This document shows positions 18,856-27,276 of a stretch of DNA of 64,000 nucleotides, one piece after another. Numbering within the stretch: position 1 is the first letter of the stretch; the number at the start of each line of letters is the position of its first letter. This DNA is from an uncultured Alphaproteobacteria bacterium (GTDB lineage: Bacteria; Pseudomonadota; Alphaproteobacteria; Rhizobiales; Aestuariivirgaceae): assembly GCA_937873445.1 (NCBI GenBank), contig CALMWF010000031.1:1-64000 (forward strand). Direction: 5' to 3'. The position numbers and the translations under genes were made by a program. The notes under the pieces were generated by a model. The model saw only the letters and a list, made by a program, of their open reading frames with translations, searched no databases and was not told the DNA's origin.

Positions 18856-18859
18856 GCGG

Positions 18860-19570
18860 TCACCAGTCGATTGTCTTGCCGTCGCGGAAGAAGCCGCCGG
18901 AAGGCCCGCCGGGCTTCAGCGTGGCGGCCCAGACAATGCCGGAGGCCCCCTCGGCAATGGTGCGGGTGGCGTTGGGTCCGCCCATGTCGGTCTTCACCCA
19001 GCCGGGGCAGACGGAGTTGACCATGATGCCGCGGGGCGCCAGTTCGGCGGCCAGGGTGCGGGTCAGCACATTCAGCATGGTCTTGGAGGCGCGATAGGCG
19101 AAATAGCCGCCGCCCATGTCGGTGAGTGCGCCAAGGCCGGAGGAGACGTTGACGATGGTGGCATTGTCGGCGAGGCCTGCGGCCACCGCGCGGACCAGCC
19201 GCCAGGGCCCCAGGGCGTTGACGGCGATGGCGGCGGACACATCGTCCTCGCGGGCGGCCAGCACGCTTTCATTATGGCCCTGACCGGGCAGAATGCCCGC
19301 CGCATTGACCAGACAGGCGAGGGGGCCAAGCCCCACCGCCCAGTGGCCTAGCGCCGACACCGAGGGCGGGTAGGCCATGTCCACCGTCTGGGCGCGGACA
19401 TCGTGGCCCAGGCTGGCCAGTTCCTTGTGGGCGGCGGCAAGGCGCACCTCATCCCTTGCGGCAATAGCCAGGCGATAGCCCCTGGCACCCAGCTGGCGGG
19501 CGGTTTCCAGCCCGAGGCCGCGGGAGGCACCGGTGATGAGAGCAAGGGGAGCGGTCATGGAAACGGACAT
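18860..19570 (-). CDS. Short-chain dehydrogenase/reductase
   Basis: Encodes 236 residues from ATG 19570, five bases after GGAGG. The cofactor motif TGASRGLG is near residues 13-20, the structural motif is NAAG, the catalytic serine is in VNVSSGLG, and the catalytic Tyr/Lys pair is in YRASK. The C-terminus has VCPGWVKTDMGG. It is a classical SDR of unknown substrate; the basic residue after TGAS suggests NADP(H). The leader contains a triplicated ribosome-binding segment (separate entry). Confidence 0.9.
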   Translation of the reverse strand: MSVSMTAPLALITGASRGLGLETARQLGARGYRLAIAARDEVRLAAAHKELASLGHDVRAQTVDMAYPPSVSALGHWAVGLGPLACLVNAAGILPGQGHNESVLAAREDDVSAAIAVNALGPWRLVRAVAAGLADNATIVNVSSGLGALTDMGGGYFAYRASKTMLNVLTRTLAAELAPRGIMVNSVCPGWVKTDMGGPNATRTIAEGASGIVWAATLKPGGPSGGFFRDGKTIDW

Positions 19571-19604
19571 GGGAACCTCCTGTGAAACCTCCTGTGGAAC
19601 CTCC
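19569..19604 (-). repeat. Three tandem 12-bp units, each with a Shine-Dalgarno core
   Basis: Read on the minus strand, units at 19593-19604, 19581-19592 and 19569-19580 are GGAGGTTCCACA, GGAGGTTTCACA and GGAGGTTCCCAT. The last one runs into the start codon of the dehydrogenase. Each unit contains GGAGG. The 12-bp period is in frame (Glu-Val-Pro/Ser-Gln), but the upstream GTG lacks a ribosome-binding site, so the array is probably untranslated. Confidence 0.85.
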
Positions 19605-19733
19605 ACGGGGTGTTTTCGGTTCTGATGTGGGCCAGGCCACTATGCACCACAAGCGGGCTTCCGTCACTGTGCCGTGAGGTGCTTGGCCAGACCGGCCGGC
19701 ACGGGCATAAGGGGCTGAACGCAGGGGGCAGTG

Positions 19734-20345
19734 ATGATTTCACGGCGGAGATTTCTGGTGGGCGCCGCGGGGCTGGCGCTGGGGGCAGGCAGCGCCCGGG
19801 CAGCGCGCGACCTGCGCGAGGGCGAATGGGTCATCGGCATCATCCCCGATGGCCGCTTCACCATCGACATGGTGGACATCAACCGCATTCCGCCGGAGTT
19901 TCATCGGCAGGATGTGTGGTTTGCCGGGCCGGAGGGGCCGGGCACCATTGTCATTGATGTGGCGGCACGGCAGCTGTTCTGGGTGAAACGGGGCGGCAGG
20001 GCGGTGCGCTATGGCCTGAGCGTGGGGCGCGAGGGCATGGGCTGGCAGGGCGCGGTGGTGGTGGGGCGCAAGGCCAAATGGCCCAGTTGGACGCCCACCG
20101 CCAGCATGCGGGCGCGCAACCCGAAACTGCCGGTCACCATGCCCGGCGGGCCGGAAAACCCGCTGGGCGCGCGGGCACTCTATCTCTACCGGGATGGGCG
20201 CGACACCATCTATCGCATCCATGGCACCAATGAACCCTGGTCCATCGGCAAGGCCGCCTCATCCGGCTGTTTCCGGATGCTGAACCAGCATGTGTTCGAG
20301 CTTTATGCCGAAGTGCCGGTGGGCACGCCGGTGGTGGTGCGGTGA
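19734..20345 (+). CDS. Tat-exported L,D-transpeptidase (YkuD domain)
   Basis: Encodes 203 residues from ATG 19734. A twin-arginine signal (SRRRFLVGAAGLALGAG) covers residues 3-19, ending near ARA. The YkuD catalytic motif is HGTNEPWSIG followed by ASSGCFRM with the nucleophilic cysteine. In this family the enzyme forms 3-3 peptidoglycan cross-links or attaches proteins to the wall in the periplasm. There is no LysM or peptidoglycan-binding domain. GTG 19731 is an alternative start. Confidence 0.93.
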   Translation: MISRRRFLVGAAGLALGAGSARAARDLREGEWVIGIIPDGRFTIDMVDINRIPPEFHRQDVWFAGPEGPGTIVIDVAARQLFWVKRGGRAVRYGLSVGREGMGWQGAVVVGRKAKWPSWTPTASMRARNPKLPVTMPGGPENPLGARALYLYRDGRDTIYRIHGTNEPWSIGKAASSGCFRMLNQHVFELYAEVPVGTPVVVR

Positions 20346-20421
20346 GAACGGCGATCCATCACACCGCCCTCTGATCTATCCGGGAGCATTGCAAGCATTT
20401 CTGCTCAGGGATCGCCTTCCG

Positions 20422-23322
20422 TCACGACCGCAAAATCCCCTTCAGATACTTCCCCGTATGACTGCGTTTTTCCTTCACCACCTCTTCCGGGGTGCCGGAG
20501 GCCACAACTTCGCCGCCGCCGTCCCCGCCTTCGGGGCCCATGTCGATGATCCAGTCGGCGGTTTTGATGACTTCAAGGTTATGCTCGATGACCACCACGG
20601 AATTGCCCTGGTCCACCAGTTCGTGCAGCACCTCCAGCAGCTTCTTCACATCGTGGAAGTGAAGGCCGGTGGTGGGTTCATCCAGCAGATAGAGGGTGCG
20701 GCCGGTGGCGCGCTTCGACAGTTCCTTGGCCAGCTTCACGCGCTGGGCCTCGCCGCCTGAGAGCGTGGTGGCCTGCTGGCCCACCTTGATGTAGCCCAGG
20801 CCGACGCGCTCCAGCGTTTCCATTTTCTCGCGCACGGCGGGCACGGCGCGGAAAAACTCCGCCGCCTCGGCCACCGTCATTTCCAGCACATCGGCGATGG
20901 ACTTGTCCTTGAATTTGATTTCCAGCGTTTCGCGGTTGTAGCGGTGGCCGTGGCACTCATCGCAGGTGACATAGACATCGGGCAGGAAGTGCATCTCGAT
21001 CTTGATGACACCATCGCCCTGACAGGTTTCGCAGCGCCCGCCCTTGACGTTGAAGGAGAAGCGCCCCGGTTCATAGCCGCGGGCCTTGGCCTCCGGCAGG
21101 CCGGCAAACCAGTCGCGGATGGGGGTGAAGGCCCCGGTATAGGTGGCGGGGTTGGAGCGCGGCGTGCGGCCGATGGGCGACTGGTCGATGTCGATGATCT
21201 TGTCGAGATATTCCAGGCCCTCGATGCGGTCATGCTCGGCGGGCGGCTCACGCGTGCCCATGAGCTTGCGGGCCAGCGCCTTGTAAACCGTGTCAATGAG
21301 CAGGGTGGACTTGCCGCCACCGGACACGCCGGTGACACAGGTGAACAGGCCAAGGGGAATGTCCACGTCCACATTCTTCAGATTGTTGGCGCGGGCACCG
21401 CGCACCTTGATGGCGCGGAGCTTTTCCGGCTTGCGCCGGGTCTTCGGCACGGGCACGGACTGGGCGCCCGTGAGATATTGCCCGGTCAGGCTGTCGGCAT
21501 TGGCCATGACCTGCTGCGGCGTGCCCTCGGCCACCACGCGGCCGCCATGCACGCCCGCACCGGGGCCAATGTCCACCACATGGTCAGCGAGGCGAATGGC
21601 GTCTTCGTCATGTTCCACCACAATCACCGTATTGCCCAGGTCGCGCAGGTGGGTGAGGGTTTCGAGCAGGCGGGCATTGTCGCGCTGGTGCAGGCCGATG
21701 GACGGTTCGTCCAGCACATAGAGAACGCCGGTGAGGCCGGAGCCGATCTGCGAGGCGAGGCGGATGCGCTGGCTTTCGCCGCCCGACAGCGAGCCCGCCA
21801 TGCGCGACAGGGTGAGATAATCCAGCCCCACGTCGGAGAGGAATTTCAGCCGCGCCCTTATTTCCTTCAGGATGCGGGCGGCGATTTCCCTGTCCTTGGG
21901 TTTGAGCCTGCCCTCCAGCCCGGTGAACCAGTCGCCGGCCTGACGGATGGACATGTCGGTCACTTCGGCAATGTGTTTCGCCCCCACCTTCACGGCCAGC
22001 GCCTGCGGCTTCAGCCGGGCGCCGTGGCAGGCCTCGCAGGGATGATCGGACTGAAAGCGCGACAGTTCCTCGCGCATCCACTGGCTGTCGGTTTCGCGCC
22101 AGCGCCGCTCGATGTTGCCAATGACGCCTTCAAAGGTCTTGCGGGTCTTGTAGGAGCGCAGGCCATCATCATAGGTGATGGTGATTTCTTCCTCACCCGT
22201 GCCGAATAGCACCGCGTCCTGCACCTTCTTGGGCAGCTTGTTCCACGGTGTGGTCATGGAGGCCTTGAAGTGCTTGCACAGGGCTTCCAGCGTCTGGGTG
22301 TAATAGGGCGAGGTGGCGCCGGTCTTGGCCCAGGGCAGCACCGCGCCGTCGCGCAGCGACAGCGCGCTATCCGGCACCACCAGAGCAGGCTCGAACTTCA
22401 ATTCGGTGCCCAGACCATCGCAGGTGGGGCAGGCGCCGTGCGGGTTGTTGAAGGAAAACAGGCGCGGCTCGATCTCCTCGATGGTGAAGCCGGAGACGGG
22501 GCAGGCGAATTTTTCCGAGAACAGAATGCGCTCGTGGGTTTCGTTCTTGGACTTGTTGGCGCTTTCCTCGGCTGTGGCAGAGGCGGGCAGGGGCTTGTCG
22601 GCAAATTCGGCAATGGCCAGGCCCTCGGCCAGTTTCAGCGCCGTCTGGAAACTGTCGGCCAGGCGGGTGGCAATGTCGGGGCGGACGACGATGCGGTCCA
22701 CCACCACGTCAATGTCGTGCTTGAATTTCTTGTCGAGCGCCGGGGCCTCGGCGATCTCGTAAAAGGCGCCGTCCACCTTGACGCGCTGGAAGCCCTTTTT
22801 CAGAAGCTCGGCCAGCTCCTTTTTGTACTCGCCCTTCCGCCCGCGCACGATGGGGGCGAGGATATAGGCGCGGGTGCCCTCCGGCAGGGCAAGCATGCGG
22901 TCGACCATCTGGGTAACGGTCTGGCTTTCGATGGGAAGGCCGGTGGCGGGGGAATAGGCCACGCCGATGCGGGCAAAGAGCAGGCGGAGATAATCGTAGA
23001 TTTCAGTGACGGTGCCGACGGTGGAGCGCGGGTTGCGGCTCGTGGTCTTCTGCTCAATGGAAATGGCGGGCGACAGGCCGTCGATCTGGTCCACGTCCGG
23101 CTTCTGCATCATGTCGAGGAACTGGCGGGCATAGGCCGACAGGCTTTCGACATAGCGGCGCTGACCCTCGGCATAGATGGTGTCGAAGGCAAGGGATGAT
23201 TTGCCCGAGCCGGACAGGCCGGTGAAGACGATGAGGCTGTCGCGCGGCAGATCGAGGGAGATGTTTTTCAGGTTGTGCTCGCGCGCGCCCTGAATGGAGA
23301 TGAATCGCTTGGTTTCGGTCAT
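20422..23322 (-). CDS. uvrA: Excinuclease ABC subunit A
   Basis: Encodes 966 residues with two ABC ATPase units: Walker [16 protein letters not shown] near residue 33 and [13 protein letters not shown] near 650, and paired signatures [15 protein letters not shown] and [15 protein letters not shown]. UvrA recognises DNA lesions with UvrB. The insertion zinc module reads CPVS-then-CPTC, so one of the four usual cysteines is serine; the C-terminal module is complete (CETCQGDG and CDECHG). I recall that the serine variant is common in alphaproteobacteria. No clear LexA box lies upstream. Confidence 0.98.
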   Translation of the reverse strand: MTETKRFISIQGAREHNLKNISLDLPRDSLIVFTGLSGSGKSSLAFDTIYAEGQRRYVESLSAYARQFLDMMQKPDVDQIDGLSPAISIEQKTTSRNPRSTVGTVTEIYDYLRLLFARIGVAYSPATGLPIESQTVTQMVDRMLALPEGTRAYILAPIVRGRKGEYKKELAELLKKGFQRVKVDGAFYEIAEAPALDKKFKHDIDVVVDRIVVRPDIATRLADSFQTALKLAEGLAIAEFADKPLPASATAEESANKSKNETHERILFSEKFACPVSGFTIEEIEPRLFSFNNPHGACPTCDGLGTELKFEPALVVPDSALSLRDGAVLPWAKTGATSPYYTQTLEALCKHFKASMTTPWNKLPKKVQDAVLFGTGEEEITITYDDGLRSYKTRKTFEGVIGNIERRWRETDSQWMREELSRFQSDHPCEACHGARLKPQALAVKVGAKHIAEVTDMSIRQAGDWFTGLEGRLKPKDREIAARILKEIRARLKFLSDVGLDYLTLSRMAGSLSGGESQRIRLASQIGSGLTGVLYVLDEPSIGLHQRDNARLLETLTHLRDLGNTVIVVEHDEDAIRLADHVVDIGPGAGVHGGRVVAEGTPQQVMANADSLTGQYLTGAQSVPVPKTRRKPEKLRAIKVRGARANNLKNVDVDIPLGLFTCVTGVSGGGKSTLLIDTVYKALARKLMGTREPPAEHDRIEGLEYLDKIIDIDQSPIGRTPRSNPATYTGAFTPIRDWFAGLPEAKARGYEPGRFSFNVKGGRCETCQGDGVIKIEMHFLPDVYVTCDECHGHRYNRETLEIKFKDKSIADVLEMTVAEAAEFFRAVPAVREKMETLERVGLGYIKVGQQATTLSGGEAQRVKLAKELSKRATGRTLYLLDEPTTGLHFHDVKKLLEVLHELVDQGNSVVVIEHNLEVIKTADWIIDMGPEGGDGGGEVVASGTPEEVVKEKRSHTGKYLKGILRS

Positions 23323-23348
23323 GCTCTAGCACTAGATCAAAAGGGGAA

Positions 23349-23383
23349 CAAAAACAAGGGACGCTCCCTGTGGGAACGTCCCT
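23349..23383 (-). terminator. Intrinsic terminator upstream of uvrA
   Basis: AGGGACG-C-TCCC pairs with GGGA-A-CGTCCCT around a TGT loop (23357-23383), an 11-bp stem with one mismatch. On the minus strand it is followed by TTGTTTTTG. It ends the DUF4405-like gene and isolates uvrA, whose promoter must lie in the roughly 30 bases left or overlap the stem. Confidence 0.75.
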
Positions 23384-23440
23384 GCGGTGATCCAGAGATA
23401 GGGCCTGTGCCCCCTGTCTCCAAGGGGCGGGCGGGCTTTA

Positions 23441-23944
23441 TCAGCGGCCAATCATGGCGGCGGCCAGGGCAAAGTCATCCTTGCCGGAGGCTTTGGCAAT
23501 GGCGGCCAGCGTCTGGTCCGGCCCGGTCACGGTGAAGCCCTTGGCGGTGAGGGTCTGGATGAGGGCTTCCGGCGTCTGGTCAAGAAGCGGTGCCACCTGC
23601 TGAAGCGGCTTGCCGATGACGGCGTGATAGACGGCAAAGGGCGGCGGACCGCCAGCACCGCCCCGGCCTTCGCCGCCTTCGCCGAAGGCGAAGAAGAGGG
23701 CCGCAGCCAGCGACACCAGCATGGCAATGGCGAAGGTGCCCTGACGGAAATACAGGCTCATGGGCTTCCAGTTCTTCCAGACATGGAAAACGAAGGGCAG
23801 GATGAGCACCATGCTGAGCCACTCATGCATGCCGTGGAAATACTGGCTGCCGAGGTGGAAGAAGAGGGCGATGCCGGAAATAAGCGAGACGGCAAACAGG
23901 CCGGTGACAAAGGGCGTGGCGTAGCGTTGAAGGACGGGAGGCAT
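23441..23944 (-). CDS. DUF4405-like membrane protein
   Basis: Encodes 167 residues from ATG 23944. Three membrane helices are visible: about 8-30 (TPFVTGLFAVSLISGIALFF), 42-62 (WLSMVLILPFVFHVWKNW) and 70-88 (FAIAMLVSLAAALFFAFG). Histidines in FHLGSQYFHGMHEW and FHVW are placed like the haem ligands of small DUF4405 or cytochrome-b561-type proteins. A glycine-rich linker (GEGGEGRGGAGG) leads to a soluble C-terminal part of about 60 residues (FAVYHAVIGKPLQQV onward). The function is unknown; a redox role is a guess from the family. Confidence 0.7.
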   Translation of the reverse strand: MPPVLQRYATPFVTGLFAVSLISGIALFFHLGSQYFHGMHEWLSMVLILPFVFHVWKNWKPMSLYFRQGTFAIAMLVSLAAALFFAFGEGGEGRGGAGGPPPFAVYHAVIGKPLQQVAPLLDQTPEALIQTLTAKGFTVTGPDQTLAAIAKASGKDDFALAAAMIGR

Positions 23945-24096
23945 GAAGCACCTGTGCTGGTAAGGGTTACGGCATTGAGACGGGGACCATGGCCGATTCC
24001 GTTGCACCCACGCTGCGGCGGGAGGCCGCAGTTTCAGCGCATCCCGCCCATCACCTTGTCCGAAAAGTCTTCAACTGTCCGGATCGGATGAGGGGG

Positions 24097-25419
24097 TTAG
24101 TTCCCCATCAGCCTGTCGCGCTTTTTGGTCACCGCATTGGCGTGGGCGTCAAAGCCTTCATAGCGGGCCAGCGCCTCGGCATGGGGGGCCAGCACCGGGT
24201 AGGCGGCGCGGCTGACCCGGGCAATGGAGGAGCGTTTCAGAAAGTCATGCACCGACAGGGCCGAAAAGGTTTTGGCCCAGCCGCCGGTGGGCAGCACATG
24301 GCTGGGGCCGATGACGAAATTGGCCAGGGTGGACGGCGTGGCCTCGCCCAGCAAAATCTCGCCCGCGTTGTGAATGAGCGGCAGATAGCGCTCCGGCTCC
24401 TTGGACAGGATCTGCAAATGCTCCGGCGCATAGTCGTTGATGAAGGCAAAGGCCTCGGCGTCATCGCGGGCCAGCAGAATGCCGCCGCGGTCGGAGCCGA
24501 AAACCTCCTGGGTGTAGCCCACCCGTTCCGCCCCCATGTCCTGCCAGAATTCAGGGATGGCGGCCAGCGCCTCGCGCGCCACGTCCTCTGATGTGGTGAC
24601 CAGAAAGGCACCGGAATCCGGACCGTGTTCGGCCTCGATGAGAAGGTCGAGCGCTGCCAGCCGGCCGCTGCTGGTGGCATCGGCAAAGACAATGGTTTCG
24701 GAGGGGCCGGCGGGCGTGCCCGTGTCGATGAAGTCAGCCACCAGCCGCTTGGCCGCCACCACCCAGGGCGAGCCGGGGCCGACCACCTTGGCATATCTGC
24801 CGATGGTGGCGGTGCCGAAGGCCACGGCGGCAATGCCCTGCGCGCCGCCCGCCTTGTAAACCTTGCTGACGCCAGCGGCCTGGGCGGCGGCCAGGGTGGC
24901 GGCGTCGATGCTGCCGTCCGGGCCGGGTGGCGTGATGATGCAGATGTCGGCCACACCCGCCACCACGGCGGGAATGCAGGTCATCATCACCGAGGACGGA
25001 AACGACCCCTTGCCGCGCGGCACATAGCAGGCAACGGACGGAATGGGCGTGGTGCGGTCGCCCGCCATGACGCCGGGCAGCACTTCCATGCGCCACTCGC
25101 GTTCCGGCATCTGCCGTTCGTGGAAGGCGCGGATATTGGCGGAGGCAAAGGCAATGGCCTTGATGAGGTCGGGCGCCAGGGACTGGTGGGCGGCGGCAAA
25201 ATCCGCCGCCGTGGCAGCAATGCGGTCCTCCGTCACCGGGGCCTTGTCGAATTGGCGGGTGAACTGGGCCAGCGCCCGGTCGCCGTCGCGGCGCACCGCA
25301 TCCACCACCGGGCGGACCTTGTCGATATAGGGTCCGAGATCGCTTTCGGTGCGGGCCAGCATGGCTGCGCGCTGGCTGGGCGAAAGGTCGGCAAGGCGAT
25401 GGAAATTGATGGTGGCCAT
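24097..25419 (-). CDS. hisD: Histidinol dehydrogenase
   Basis: Encodes 440 residues and catalyses the last two steps of histidine synthesis, L-histidinol to L-histidine, with NAD and zinc. Signature segments are CYVPRGKGSFPSSVMMTCIP, AGPSETIVFAD, LIEAEHGPDSGAFLVT, the catalytic Glu-His in NDYAPEHLQI, and GPSHVLPTGGWAKTFSALSV. The start ATG 25419 lies two bases after the ykgJ-type stop. A 152-base non-coding stretch with a 7-bp hairpin (24013-24031) follows the gene. Confidence 0.97.
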   Translation of the reverse strand: MATINFHRLADLSPSQRAAMLARTESDLGPYIDKVRPVVDAVRRDGDRALAQFTRQFDKAPVTEDRIAATAADFAAAHQSLAPDLIKAIAFASANIRAFHERQMPEREWRMEVLPGVMAGDRTTPIPSVACYVPRGKGSFPSSVMMTCIPAVVAGVADICIITPPGPDGSIDAATLAAAQAAGVSKVYKAGGAQGIAAVAFGTATIGRYAKVVGPGSPWVVAAKRLVADFIDTGTPAGPSETIVFADATSSGRLAALDLLIEAEHGPDSGAFLVTTSEDVAREALAAIPEFWQDMGAERVGYTQEVFGSDRGGILLARDDAEAFAFINDYAPEHLQILSKEPERYLPLIHNAGEILLGEATPSTLANFVIGPSHVLPTGGWAKTFSALSVHDFLKRSSIARVSRAAYPVLAPHAEALARYEGFDAHANAVTKKRDRLMGN

Positions 25420-25420
25420 G

Positions 25421-25822
25421 TCAGTTGCCGTGATGCCAGGTGGTGGAAATGTAATCCTCGTCCTCCTGTCCGGCGCGCTCGAACTTGAGGAAGTCATAAT
25501 AGCCGCAGCGCGTGCCGGGGAAGGACCGGCAGGTGGAGGGGCGGGCGGGATAGATGGTGCAGCGGCGCAGCGCGGTATCAAAGAACTGGCAGATCTTGCC
25601 AAAGTGCTCATCGGTCTGGCGGCGCATGATGCGCTTGTAGCCGTGGGCCGCCTTGAAATATTTCTTCTCGGCCTGGGCCAGGGTCAGGCCGAAGTGCTTG
25701 GCGATGCGCTGGGCATCGCGGTCCTTCACCTCGATCACCGGATAGGAACAGCAATAGCCCGGGCATTTCAGGCAGTCATACTGGTTGCGCGGTTTCTTGC
25801 TGGCAGGCTTCTTGGCGGGCAT
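25421..25822 (-). CDS. YkgJ-family cysteine-cluster protein
   Basis: Encodes 133 residues. Cysteines are arranged as CLKCPGYCC near residue 17 and as C-x8-C-x9-C-x7-C in the C-terminal half (CQFFDTALRRCTIYPARPST then CRSFPGTRC). This is the PF03692-type putative zinc- or iron-binding cluster. The role is not established. It sits between a LysR gene (19 bases upstream) and hisD (one base gap), so all three may share one transcript. Confidence 0.85.
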   Translation of the reverse strand: MPAKKPASKKPRNQYDCLKCPGYCCSYPVIEVKDRDAQRIAKHFGLTLAQAEKKYFKAAHGYKRIMRRQTDEHFGKICQFFDTALRRCTIYPARPSTCRSFPGTRCGYYDFLKFERAGQEDEDYISTTWHHGN

Positions 25823-25841
25823 GGACAACTCACGTCACGGA

Positions 25842-26774
25842 TCAGGCGGGTTTGGCCGGGGTCTTGCTTTGGCGCAGGGCGGCGAAGCGCCGGTTGGTTT
25901 CGGCCATCTCACCCTGCAGCCATTCGCGGAAGGCGCGCGCCGGAGCACTTTCGCGGGCCCCCCGGGCGCGGACGATCCAGTAGCTGCCATGATCGCGGAT
26001 GTCCACCGCAAAGGGGCGCACCAGCCAGTTTTCCAGCAGCGCATCGGTGCACAGGATCTGGTCGCCCAGGGCAAAGCCCTGTTCGGCCTCGGCCGCCTCG
26101 ATGGCCAGATGGTTCTGGAAGGTGGGGCCGCGCCAGTCCTCGATGCCGGTGACGCCGGCAGCGGCCAGCCAGTCGGTCCACCACTGCTTGCGGTCCTCGT
26201 GGAGCAGGGTGAAGTCGTTGAGGTCGGCGGGGGTGAGGTGGGGCCGGTCTTTGATGAGGCCGGGGGCGCAGACCGGAAAGATCATCACCTCCGACAGGCG
26301 CTGCATGTCCACGCCCTCCCAGTTGCCCTTGCCATAGCGGATGCCCAGATCCATCTGGTCGGCGCTGAAGTTCACCAGCCGGTTGGTGGGGTGGATGTGC
26401 AGTTCGATGTCGGGGTGAAGCTCGGCGAAGCGGCCCAGCCGCGACACCAGCCAGCGCGAGGCGATGGCCGGTTCCACCGTGACGTTGAGCGAGCGCACAT
26501 CGCCCACGGCGGCCGCCTCGCGGGTGGCCTCGGCAATCTGGTCGAAGAGGGGGGTGAGCCGGCTGCCGAAGTGGCGGCCGGCCTCGGTGAGTTCCACGCC
26601 GCGCCCGGTGCGGATGAAGAGCTGGGTGCCCAGCCATTCCTCCAGTTCGCGGATGTGGCGCGAGATGGCGGCGTGGGTGACAAAGAGTTCGGTGGCCGCG
26701 TCGGTGAAGCTTTCGGCGCGGGCGGCGGCCTCGAAGGCCTTGAGAGCGTTTAGTGACGGCAGGCGGCGGGCCAT
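25842..26774 (-). CDS. LysR-type regulator, GcvA-like
   Basis: Encodes 310 residues from ATG 26774. The N-terminal helix-turn-helix reads LPSLNALKAFEAAARAESFT then HAAISRHIRELEEWLGTQLF, followed by the effector-binding domain from about residue 95. The GcvA/AmpR subgroup usually controls a divergent gene. Upstream, 10 bases from the start, is a perfect T-N11-A dyad, and the divergent genes are two small tandem frames. The likely targets are therefore these small genes. It may also lead ykgJ and hisD. Confidence 0.92.
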   Translation of the reverse strand: MARRLPSLNALKAFEAAARAESFTDAATELFVTHAAISRHIRELEEWLGTQLFIRTGRGVELTEAGRHFGSRLTPLFDQIAEATREAAAVGDVRSLNVTVEPAIASRWLVSRLGRFAELHPDIELHIHPTNRLVNFSADQMDLGIRYGKGNWEGVDMQRLSEVMIFPVCAPGLIKDRPHLTPADLNDFTLLHEDRKQWWTDWLAAAGVTGIEDWRGPTFQNHLAIEAAEAEQGFALGDQILCTDALLENWLVRPFAVDIRDHGSYWIVRARGARESAPARAFREWLQGEMAETNRRFAALRQSKTPAKPA

Positions 26775-26783
26775 GACCTTGTG

Positions 26784-26796
26784 TAAGATTATCTTA
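26784..26796. promoter_or_regulatory. LysR-type box 1 (T-N11-A dyad)
   Basis: TAAGATTATCTTA is a perfect dyad, part of the longer 15-bp palindrome GTAAGATTATCTTAC at 26783-26797. It fits the T-N11-A consensus of LysR recognition sites. Its centre (26790) is 30 bp before the -35 of the first small gene, so about -65 from the predicted start of transcription. It also lies just upstream of the LysR start codon, suitable for autorepression. Confidence 0.7.
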
Positions 26797-26819
26797 CGGC
26801 CCACGCAAGAACTTGCCGT

Positions 26820-26848
26820 TTGTCCTCCACCGGCTGTGCCCCCATGTT
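26820..26848 (+). promoter_or_regulatory. Predicted promoter of small gene 1
   Basis: TTGTCC (26820-26825), 17-bp spacer and CATGTT (26843-26848). The -35 and its flank CGTTTGTCC are identical to those of the second small gene. The weak -10 suits an activator-dependent promoter. Confidence 0.5.
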
Positions 26849-26873
26849 CCGGCTGAGAAAGGGAGGAAGGCCG

Positions 26874-27020
26874 ATGAACTGGATCTTTGCGAGCTATGGC
26901 ATGGCCTATGGGGTGGCCTGCGGGTTGCGGCGGGAACGGACCCGGACCGGGCGGCGTGACCGCTTCCCGTCAGCGCCGTTGGGGGCGGATGACGGTAAAG
27001 GAAAGATCACCGACACATAA
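26874..27020 (+). CDS. Small protein 1, MNW-type, unknown function
   Basis: Encodes 48 residues from ATG 26874, with GGGAGGAAGG six bases upstream. The first 12 residues MNWIFASYGMAY resemble the start of the next small gene (MNWVFGAYANVY). The rest is arginine-rich (RRERTRTGRRDR) and then polar, with no recognised domain and no clear membrane helix. The TAA stop is part of the second LysR-type box. I do not recognise the family. The shared start, ribosome-binding site and duplicated promoter support it being real. Confidence 0.55.
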   Translation: MNWIFASYGMAYGVACGLRRERTRTGRRDRFPSAPLGADDGKGKITDT

Positions 27021-27030
27021 CATTTCCTTA
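27018..27030. promoter_or_regulatory. LysR-type box 2 (T-N11-A)
   Basis: TAACATTTCCTTA has the same TAA-N7-TTA frame as box 1 and matches it at 10 of 13 positions. It is embedded in a wider imperfect inverted repeat, GACACATAA paired with TTACGTGTC (27012-27036). Its centre (27024) is again exactly 30 bp from the next -35. It overlaps the stop codon of small gene 1. Confidence 0.6.
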
Positions 27031-27053
27031 CGTGTCATGTAGCTTAAAGCCGT

Positions 27054-27082
27054 TTGTCCCCGGCCATTGAAGGGATCATATT
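27054..27082 (+). promoter_or_regulatory. Predicted promoter of small gene 2
   Basis: TTGTCC (27054-27059), 17-bp spacer and CATATT (27077-27082), preceded by the same CGT as in the first unit. Transcription would begin near 27089, about 36 bases before the start codon. Confidence 0.6.
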
Positions 27083-27124
27083 GGGGTCATCAAACGGACC
27101 CGCATGGGGTCACAAGGAGATGTT

Positions 27125-27250
27125 ATGAACTGGGTTTTCGGCGCTTATGCCAATGTCTATCACACCGCCATGATGCAGGAGCAGAAGGCGCAGCACGCCG
27201 TTCCGGCCCGCAAGGCTGGTGCTCTGGCCCGTCTGTTCGGCCGCGGCTGA
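27125..27250 (+). CDS. Small protein 2, MNW-type, unknown function
   Basis: Encodes 41 residues from ATG 27125 with a strong AAGGAG ribosome-binding site. The sequence has an aromatic, amphipathic N-terminus (MNWVFGAYANVYHTAMM), a polar middle (QEQKAQHAV) and a basic C-terminus (ARLFGRG). It shares its opening with small gene 1. There is no signal peptide or known domain. A strong terminator 26 bases downstream makes it a complete single-gene transcription unit, which supports it as a real gene despite its size. Confidence 0.7.
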   Translation: MNWVFGAYANVYHTAMMQEQKAQHAVPARKAGALARLFGRG

Positions 27251-27276
27251 TCGCGCCTCGCATTCTGTTCTGAAAC

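Noticed and set aside
20350-20416. GGCGATCC/GGATCGCC inverted repeat between the L,D-transpeptidase gene and uvrA
   Set aside because: The arms are 51 bases apart with no uridine run. A terminator between convergent genes would be expected, but this is too weak to call.
23340-23362. SOS box before uvrA
   Set aside because: GAAC at 23346 has no second GAAC after seven bases; the partner position reads AGGG.
24013-24031. CTGCGGC/GCCGCAG hairpin after hisD as a terminator
   Set aside because: On the minus strand it is followed by a GC-rich stretch, not uridines. It may only stabilise RNA.
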